From: Candidatus Saccharibacteria bacterium oral taxon 488 | GTDB taxonomy: Bacteria > Patescibacteriota > Saccharimonadia > Saccharimonadales > Saccharimonadaceae | DNA length: 64,000 nucleotides | Direction of reading: 5' to 3' | Assembly: GCA_013100805.1 (NCBI GenBank) | Contig: CP040000.1 | Coordinates: forward strand, 620,001 to 684,000 | Part shown: in pieces, positions 58,664 to 64,000 of the stretch | Layout: every line of letters starts with the position of its first letter | How positions within the stretch are numbered: the first letter of the stretch is position 1 | Program-made: the position numbers and the translations under genes | The notes under the pieces: generated by a model | Seen by the model: only the letters and a program-made list of their open reading frames with translations | Told to the model about the DNA's origin: nothing | The model's database searches: none

Positions 58664-59898
58664 ACCGTGAACCTAAATTATCACAAGGCCTAGATTACTA
58701 TAAGGCGACCATGGGTCAGCTGGAGCACGCCAAGCATCCTGACGCCGAGGTCACCTTCACCTTGAAAAACCGCGCTCCTACCCTGCTATCAGAATTTGTG
58801 AGCGCAGAAGAATTACGCAACCGGCTCAGTAACGTGGCAAACGGCTGGCAACCTGATGAGATCGCCTATCTCGCCAGCCTACAAAATCAAGACGGTACAG
58901 CACAATTCACGCCAGAATACCTTGACTTTTTACATGACAATCCCCTACCGCCTGTTGACATTGGTTATGATGAGCGCGGCGATTTAGCGGTTAGTACTAC
59001 AGGCAAATGGCCACTGGTTACGTTTTGGGAAACAGTGGTCATGAGCGAGCTGAACGAATTATATTTCCAGAATAAACTTGCCCATGAAGGTAGTTCGCTA
59101 AAAGAACTATATGCCGAAGGAGATCGGCGCTTAAGCGAGAAAATTGATATGTTAAAAAATCGCCCAGACATCAAGTTCTCGGACTTCGGCACGCGACGAC
59201 GGTTTAGCTACGACTGGCAAAAGCATGTCATTGAGCGCGTCGCACGTGAACTTCCTGATAATTTCGTTGGCACTTCAAATATTTATTTGGCACATGAGCT
59301 TGGCTTGCAGCCAATTGGTACATTCGCACATGAATTACCGATGGTTTACGCAGCACTAGCCGACAAGGCCGGCGACAATCCGTTAGATGGCCACTATCAG
59401 GTACTCCAAGACTGGCGGCAGCTGTATGGCGAAGGTTTATCAACCGCCCTAACCGACACATTTACGACAGAGTTCTTTTTCGCTGACTTCACACCGGAGC
59501 AAATGACTTCATGGCAGGCTCTGCGTCATGACTCTGGCGACCCGATGCAGTTTGGTGATACGGTGATTACATTTTATGAACAACATGGTATTGATCCGCA
59601 CGAAAAGACGATCGTCTTTAGCGATGGACTGGATATCGAGACAATTATCAAACTGGCTGATTATTTCAAGGATCGTATCAAGGTGACATTTGGCTGGGGC
59701 ACAACACTGACAAACGACCTCGGGGTTAAGGCGAATAATTTCGTCATGAAAGCCACGGCGGTTGATGGTGTGCCGACAATTAAACTGAGCAACGTTGAGG
59801 GTAAGTACACGGGCCCAGATGATAAAATTGAAGAATATAAAACGTACGTAAAAACAGCGATCGGACATCAGGCGTTACGCCAATCGGTTGCCGCATGA
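58660..59898 (+). CDS. pncB: Nicotinate phosphoribosyltransferase
   Basis: A 412-residue NAPRTase making nicotinate mononucleotide. Motifs: LDYYKATMGQ (near the N-terminus), DFGTRRRFSY, GTSNIYLAHELG, RHDSGDPMQFG, FSDGLDIE and FGWGTTLTND for PRPP binding. It is the PncB/short type of about 400 residues. ATGA overlap with pncA. The rest of NAD synthesis (NadD, NadE) is not in the window. Confidence 0.94.
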   Translation: MNREPKLSQGLDYYKATMGQLEHAKHPDAEVTFTLKNRAPTLLSEFVSAEELRNRLSNVANGWQPDEIAYLASLQNQDGTAQFTPEYLDFLHDNPLPPVDIGYDERGDLAVSTTGKWPLVTFWETVVMSELNELYFQNKLAHEGSSLKELYAEGDRRLSEKIDMLKNRPDIKFSDFGTRRRFSYDWQKHVIERVARELPDNFVGTSNIYLAHELGLQPIGTFAHELPMVYAALADKAGDNPLDGHYQVLQDWRQLYGEGLSTALTDTFTTEFFFADFTPEQMTSWQALRHDSGDPMQFGDTVITFYEQHGIDPHEKTIVFSDGLDIETIIKLADYFKDRIKVTFGWGTTLTNDLGVKANNFVMKATAVDGVPTIKLSNVEGKYTGPDDKIEEYKTYVKTAIGHQALRQSVAA

Positions 59899-59911
59899 GT
59901 AACGCAATCAG

Positions 59912-60547
59912 CTACGCGTTCACCGCCTCAATCTCCACCGACAATACGTCTTTATTCGTCGGTAGATCAGACGTCGGCTCAAAGGTGTATACCAATAGCT
60001 GGCCAAACGGCATTTCCACATGGGCCATGTCTGCTTCTGGCACGTGGTCGAGATGTTTCATCAGCGCGCGGATAGAATTACCATGCGCCACCAATAGAAT
60101 GTTCTCACCTGCCTGTAGTTTCGGTAAAATCTCTCGCTCAAAGTATGGCACGACCCGCGCATAAACATCTTTGAGCGTTTCACCGCCCGGCACCGGATAG
60201 TCCCAGCCGCGTCGGATACCATTGAATGCTTCCTCGCCAATCTCAGCCTTGACTTCCCACTTATTTTTACCGGTCAGATCACCATAATCACGCTCGTTCA
60301 GCTCGGCTGCTTGCGTCGTCGGCAGACTGCCCATACCACGCCCTTCAAGCAGTGCTTCCAGCGTCTGATGCGTTCGCTTGAGCGCCGACGTATACGCCTC
60401 GTCAAAACTAATGTCTTTGAGTAGCGCGCCCAGCCGCACTGTGTCAGCTCGCCCCTTTTCCGTGAGCCCCACATCCGTCCAGCCCGTCCACTTGCCGAGC
60501 AGATTCCATTCACTCTCGCCGTGTCGACTGATAACCAATATTCCCAT
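59912..60547 (-). CDS. gpmA: 2,3-bisphosphoglycerate-dependent phosphoglycerate mutase
   Basis: A 211-residue cofactor-dependent mutase of glycolysis. The phospho-His is in RHGESEWN (His9); ERDYGDLTGKNK holds the acid-base Glu; VAHGNSIRAL the second His. GGAGG lies before the tandem ATGs; the second (60547) has the better spacing. It sits downstream of the Nudix gene in the rny operon, 23 nt apart. Confidence 0.93.
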   Translation of the reverse strand: MGILVISRHGESEWNLLGKWTGWTDVGLTEKGRADTVRLGALLKDISFDEAYTSALKRTHQTLEALLEGRGMGSLPTTQAAELNERDYGDLTGKNKWEVKAEIGEEAFNGIRRGWDYPVPGGETLKDVYARVVPYFEREILPKLQAGENILLVAHGNSIRALMKHLDHVPEADMAHVEMPFGQLLVYTFEPTSDLPTNKDVLSVEIEAVNA

Positions 60548-60570
60548 CATTCCTCCTCCGTTTATTTTTC

Positions 60571-61098
60571 CTACGAACCAAATCCCACGAATTGCGTAAC
60601 CGCCTCTTGACGTTCGTCATCGCCGTCAACGATTAGCGTCTCGACATAGCCGCCTGGCCGATGATGAGCCCAATGTGGTATCGACCACGCAAACTCTTTG
60701 TTGCTCGCTAGCACTGCGTCGCGACTCAGGAACTGATAGGCATCAATTTCCGACTGCTGCAAGACAATTCGTTCCAGCCGCGCATCATCCAGAACCACCC
60801 GAAAGATATATTGATGCGCCAGTCCTTTGTCGCTGGAGCGTGAGGCCACCGCAAAAAATGAGACTTCCTCCTCGGTAACGACCAGCCCGACCTCTTCCTG
60901 GGTTTCGCGAAGTGCTGCCTGTAGCGGCGTTTCACCAGCGTCAACCATACCACCAGGCAGACTCCAATGCGTCTTGTAATACGCCTTGACTGTGAGCAGC
61001 TCACCCGCTGAATTTTCGATTAATAATGCGGCGCTGGCGATCCGAGTGTCCTGCGCCTTCTGCCATTCCTCATACGGCAACCAACCACTTTTTATCAT
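60571..61098 (-). CDS. Nudix hydrolase
   Basis: A 175-residue Nudix protein with the box GGMVDAGETPLQAALRETQE, then EVGL (complete GX5EX7REUXEEXGU). The substrate is unknown; MutT-like cleaning of oxidised nucleotides or RNA decapping are possible. Its ATG overlaps the rny stop (ATGA), so it is translationally coupled to RNase Y; a joint role in RNA turnover is worth considering. Confidence 0.85.
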   Translation of the reverse strand: MIKSGWLPYEEWQKAQDTRIASAALLIENSAGELLTVKAYYKTHWSLPGGMVDAGETPLQAALRETQEEVGLVVTEEEVSFFAVASRSSDKGLAHQYIFRVVLDDARLERIVLQQSEIDAYQFLSRDAVLASNKEFAWSIPHWAHHRPGGYVETLIVDGDDERQEAVTQFVGFGS

Positions 61099-62585
61099 TT
61101 TGCGTACTCGATCGCCCGTGTTTCGCGGATAACGTTAACCTTGATGGTGCCTGGGTACTGCATGGTCGATTCAATCTTGGTGGCGATATCGCGCGACAGT
61201 TTGAATGCGCTTAGATCATCAATGTCCTCTGACCGGACAATCACCCGCACTTCACGCCCAGCCGATATCGCATAGGCCTTATCAACGCCGGCAAAGCTGG
61301 TTGCTACATTTTCTAGATCGCGCATCCGCTCGGCAAAGTTCTCAGCCGAAATGTTACGTGCTCCTGGCCGAGCGGCGCTGGCAGCGTCGCACACTCGCAC
61401 GATCAGTGCCTCTGGTGTCGTCGCCTCGATATCATCGTGATGCGCTTCGATGGCGTGAACGATCCGCTCGTCCATGCCGTATTTGCGCGCTAGCTCGGCA
61501 CCGATGTGGTGATGCTTGCCCTCGATCTTGTGCGTCACCGCCTTGCCAACGTCATGCAGCAGTGTCGCGATTTTCGTGATGCGTACATCGGCACCAATTT
61601 CCTCAGCGATCATCCCCGCCATCTGGGCCATCTCGGTAGAATGCTTCAACACGTTCTGCCCATAACTCGTTCGGAATTTCAGCTCACCTAGCAGTCGCTG
61701 CATTTCCTTCGGGATGCCGACAACGCCCGTCTCGCGCATGGCATCCTCACCAGCCTGCTTGACTTCTTTATCGATCTGCTTTTTCGCCTTGGCGACGACT
61801 TCTTCGATGCGGGCCGGATGGATACGACCATCTTTCATCAATATCTCGAGACTCAAGCGAGCCACCTGCCGGCGAATCGGATCAAAACTCGACAACACGA
61901 TCATGCCCGGCGTGTCATCCACCAAAATATCGACACCAGTCTCGCGCTGCAACGCCTGAATGTTGCGACCTTCTTTACCGATAATCCGACCTTTCATCTC
62001 ATCATCAGTCAGCTTGACGGCCGTAACTGTTCGCTCAGCCGTTACCTCGCTACTCATCCGCTCCATCGCGGTGAGCAAGATCATCTGCGCCCGCTCTTCG
62101 GCATCATCCATAGCCTCGTGTTGTAATTTCGACACCAAGCCAACCAGGTCGTTCTTGATATCGCGCTCGGTCATTTGCATGAGCTTGTCGGCAGCATCCT
62201 TTTTCTTTAGGCCGGCAATCTTCTCGAGCTTCTCCTGCTGACGCGTGCGAATAGTGCGAATCTCTTCCTTGAGATTATCAACCTCATCTTCGTGCGTGCG
62301 CAGCTTCTCCGCCCGCTTGTCTAGTTCGTCCAATTTCCGATCCAGCGTCTGCTCGCGATCCGCCAACCGATTCTCGGTCTTTTGCCACTCGCGGCGGCGC
62401 TCATTTTCGATTTTTAAGGCTTCGTCCTTAGCCTTCAGGACAATGTCGCTGGCCTTACTCTTTGCCTCGGCAATGTCACGCTCAATTTGCGACTTGCCAT
62501 TAGCTTGCCTTGTCCGCTGATAGGCGTAAAAACCGCCCACGCCAAGTGCCGCGCCAACCAAGCCGCCAATAACTATTCCTACCAT
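61095..62585 (-). CDS. rny: Ribonuclease Y
   Basis: A 496-residue RNase Y, the membrane-bound endonuclease that starts mRNA decay. One N-terminal membrane helix (VIGGLVGAALGVGGFYAYQ), a long coiled coil to about residue 185, a KH domain (GRIIGKEGRNIQALQRETGV) and an HD domain with LLHDVGKA and HHHIGAELA. ATG 62585 follows AAAGGAAA. A leader of about 130 nt (62586-62715) contains no gene. Confidence 0.95.
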   Translation of the reverse strand: MVGIVIGGLVGAALGVGGFYAYQRTRQANGKSQIERDIAEAKSKASDIVLKAKDEALKIENERRREWQKTENRLADREQTLDRKLDELDKRAEKLRTHEDEVDNLKEEIRTIRTRQQEKLEKIAGLKKKDAADKLMQMTERDIKNDLVGLVSKLQHEAMDDAEERAQMILLTAMERMSSEVTAERTVTAVKLTDDEMKGRIIGKEGRNIQALQRETGVDILVDDTPGMIVLSSFDPIRRQVARLSLEILMKDGRIHPARIEEVVAKAKKQIDKEVKQAGEDAMRETGVVGIPKEMQRLLGELKFRTSYGQNVLKHSTEMAQMAGMIAEEIGADVRITKIATLLHDVGKAVTHKIEGKHHHIGAELARKYGMDERIVHAIEAHHDDIEATTPEALIVRVCDAASAARPGARNISAENFAERMRDLENVATSFAGVDKAYAISAGREVRVIVRSEDIDDLSAFKLSRDIATKIESTMQYPGTIKVNVIRETRAIEYAK

Positions 62586-62738
62586 ATGATTTCCTTTCTT
62601 TTCTGACCAATCGCCCCGGGTATACACCCCGAGAAATGTATCAACGACTGACCATATTCAACTGATGCAATAGAGCGGCTCAGCCACTAATCTAAAACCG
62701 CCTACTTTTATTGTACGATATTGCGGAGGAAAATACCA

Positions 62739-63113
62739 CTATTTGCGCGGAGTCGTGATGTGAGCTTCGCCGCCATATTCGGGGAGAATAATCGTGTCGT
62801 TTTCGCCGCGCTTCAGCCGCTCCAGGCAGTCATCTCGCCAGTGATCGCCACTACTGCCAACGATCGGAATACCGAGTCCCTCCGCCAACGTGTTTGCCAC
62901 CGCACAGCCAATCCTCAGTCCCGTAAAGCTACCCGGCCCACGCATGATACCGATACCACTGATGTGGTGAATGCCGCCTGTCTGCTCGTCCAAAAATCGT
63001 AGCAGCCCTCGGGCCAAACCACGACCCGCTTCCCACGCTACCTCTCGCCGGCTATCGCCCTGAACAATCGTTAAACGGCACGTCATCGTCGATGTATCAA
63101 GCAGAATAATCAT
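62739..63113 (-). CDS. tsaB: tRNA threonylcarbamoyladenosine protein TsaB, short form
   Basis: A 124-residue TsaB with the ASKHA N-terminal motifs LDTSTMTCRL and GPGSFTGLRIGCAVANTLA. Usual TsaB proteins have about 220 residues, so the C-terminal half is missing. TsaB serves as the platform for TsaD and TsaE in forming t6A37; the dimer interface is in the part retained. ATG overlaps tsaE by 4 nt. The short end could be natural reduction or a truncation; nothing like the lost half is seen downstream. Confidence 0.85.
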   Translation of the reverse strand: MIILLDTSTMTCRLTIVQGDSRREVAWEAGRGLARGLLRFLDEQTGGIHHISGIGIMRGPGSFTGLRIGCAVANTLAEGLGIPIVGSSGDHWRDDCLERLKRGENDTIILPEYGGEAHITTPRK

Positions 63114-63586
63114 GCCAACTCCTCGTCCGCCGCGCTAATTGTCGCGAGGAGCGCTTGGCTCGTCGGCCCGCCAGCACTCAGCGTGACACGCCGCGACTGT
63201 TCGTCAATTGCTAGAATCCTCGCTGTCAGTCGATCGGCCGGCAATACCTGCTCGACGGCACCCGCCCACTCAACCACTGTCACGGTCTGCGGTTGCATGG
63301 TTACCTCCCGAATTTCCTCCGCCATGATGCCCGCCTCACCCAATCGATAAAAATCATAATGAGCCAGCGTCAGGCCTCTCGGTGACTGATACACACGGGA
63401 AATAGTAAACGTCGGGCTCTGTACCGGTTCAGTAATGTCGAGCCCCTCGGCAATACCTTTCGTTAGTGTCGTCTTACCAGCGCCGATGTCCCCGACCAAC
63501 TCAATCACCTCGCCACCTCGCAGACGAGACCCAATTATTTGACCCAGCCGCTGCATCGCTAACGAACTGGCAATCACTAACGTCAT
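63110..63586 (-). CDS. tsaE: tRNA threonylcarbamoyladenosine ATPase TsaE
   Basis: A 158-residue TsaE: Walker A GDIGAGKTTLTKGI, SPTFTISRVY (switch region) and HYDFYRL. It binds TsaBD and hydrolyses ATP in the t6A cycle. It overlaps the gene before it and tsaB after it by 4 nt each, so the three form one operon. Confidence 0.93.
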   Translation of the reverse strand: MTLVIASSLAMQRLGQIIGSRLRGGEVIELVGDIGAGKTTLTKGIAEGLDITEPVQSPTFTISRVYQSPRGLTLAHYDFYRLGEAGIMAEEIREVTMQPQTVTVVEWAGAVEQVLPADRLTARILAIDEQSRRVTLSAGGPTSQALLATISAADEELA

Positions 63587-64000
63587 TTGCTGTCGCTGCC
63601 GTCAGCTTCGGCCGCAGGATGCGCCTTTCGGAATGGATTTTCAAACGTTGGTTGCGGTTGAATAACCGGCTCCTTGTGGCGAATCTCTGGCGTCTTGACA
63701 ACAATATGTTCATCAGTCACACGAACGATCTGCGAACGATGGATCAGTAGTTCGGTATCGCCAAAACTCTTGAGTAACGGCCGTCGCACCCGGAGCTGCT
63801 GAATCACAAAATTACCGGCCTCTAGCGTGTAGCCGATGACCTTGCCGACCTTACGCTTTTTCTCGTCAATAACGTACTTGCCGACTAGTGCAAACTGAAA
63901 TTCATACACTTCCTTGATCTTCAGGACATCGCTTGGCATAATTAGCTCGTCCGCGGAATCAATGATCAGGCCTAGCGGCCCAATTTCCCGCACATCAGCG
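63583..64000 (-). CDS. PRC-barrel domain protein (5' end outside window)
   Basis: The frame is open to the right edge, so the GTG at 63993 is probably internal. Visible: VREIGPLGLIIDSADELI (a PRC-barrel beta pattern), then YEFQFALVGKYVIDEKKRKVGKVIGYTLE (a second PRC-barrel start) and a Pro-rich, charged tail. PRC-barrel modules bind RNA-processing or photosystem proteins; here it heads the tsaE-tsaB genes, so a link with tRNA or ribosome maturation is possible. Confidence 0.75.
   Translation of the reverse strand, partial: ADVREIGPLGLIIDSADELIMPSDVLKIKEVYEFQFALVGKYVIDEKKRKVGKVIGYTLEAGNFVIQQLRVRRPLLKSFGDTELLIHRSQIVRVTDEHIVVKTPEIRHKEPVIQPQPTFENPFRKAHPAAEADGSDSK

Overview
The window reads as the chromosome of a member of the Candidate Phyla Radiation, most likely Candidatus Saccharibacteria (TM7). 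This is inferred from the gene set: a small, densely packed genome with short intergenic gaps; fermentative and salvage metabolism (L-lactate dehydrogenase, malic enzyme, NAD salvage, glycogen enzymes); its own peptidoglycan genes (glmS, murA, murB, murT/gatD); type IV pilus genes; an LPXTG surface protein; and several unusual domain fusions. TGA is used as a normal stop, for example in many ATGA stop/start overlaps, so the code-25 relatives (Absconditabacteria, Gracilibacteria) are unlikely. No rRNA, CRISPR array, transposase or prophage was seen.

Layout. 1-9.7 kb: end of an M1 aminopeptidase, a lipoprotein, an RNase HII-YraN fusion, ribosomal proteins L19 and S10, malic enzyme, the pilus ATPase PilB, a TrmH methyltransferase and an exported FG-GAP protein. 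9.8-24.3 kb: metallopeptidase, ldh, tuf, glmS, tgt, a glycogen branching enzyme of eukaryotic type, a uracil-DNA glycosylase, small regulators and Nudix/HD enzymes, an ABC exporter and a DedA protein. 24.3-34.7 kb: uvrA, exonuclease I, obg, a LysM-CHAP wall hydrolase with a long leader RNA, membrane proteins and an LPXTG protein. 34.7-44.9 kb: histidine kinase, methyltransferase, response regulator, folD, four tRNAs, an alpha-glucan phosphorylase, an XRE-MurA fusion and glyA. 45-48.8 kb: five prepilin genes and murB. 48.8-55.5 kb: three tRNAs, a membrane-anchored Clp-type AAA+ operon and murT-gatD. 55.6-64 kb: CPBP protease, two unknown genes, nrtR-pncA-pncB, gpmA, Nudix, RNase Y, tsaB, tsaE and a PRC-barrel protein.

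Expression signals follow a striking rule. About twenty genes have a -10 box (often TGNTATAAT) placed exactly 6 or 7 nt before the start codon and no Shine-Dalgarno, which predicts leaderless mRNAs. Others (tuf, rpsJ, glmS, ldh, glyA, pncA and so on) have a longer leader and a strong AGGAGG-type site. Genes inside operons mostly overlap by 4 nt. I used this rule to trim many start codons.

The genes fit together as wall synthesis and remodelling (glmS, murA, murB, murT-gatD, CHAP hydrolase, glyA), surface attachment (pilins, PilB, LPXTG and FG-GAP proteins), carbon storage (branching enzyme, phosphorylase) and nucleotide/NAD salvage, as expected for a host-attached bacterium. The strongest candidates for something new are the XRE-MurA fusion with a palindrome in its own divergent promoter, the inverted pilin pair, the general leaderless start signal, and the structured leader with a noncanonical start in front of the LysM-CHAP gene.
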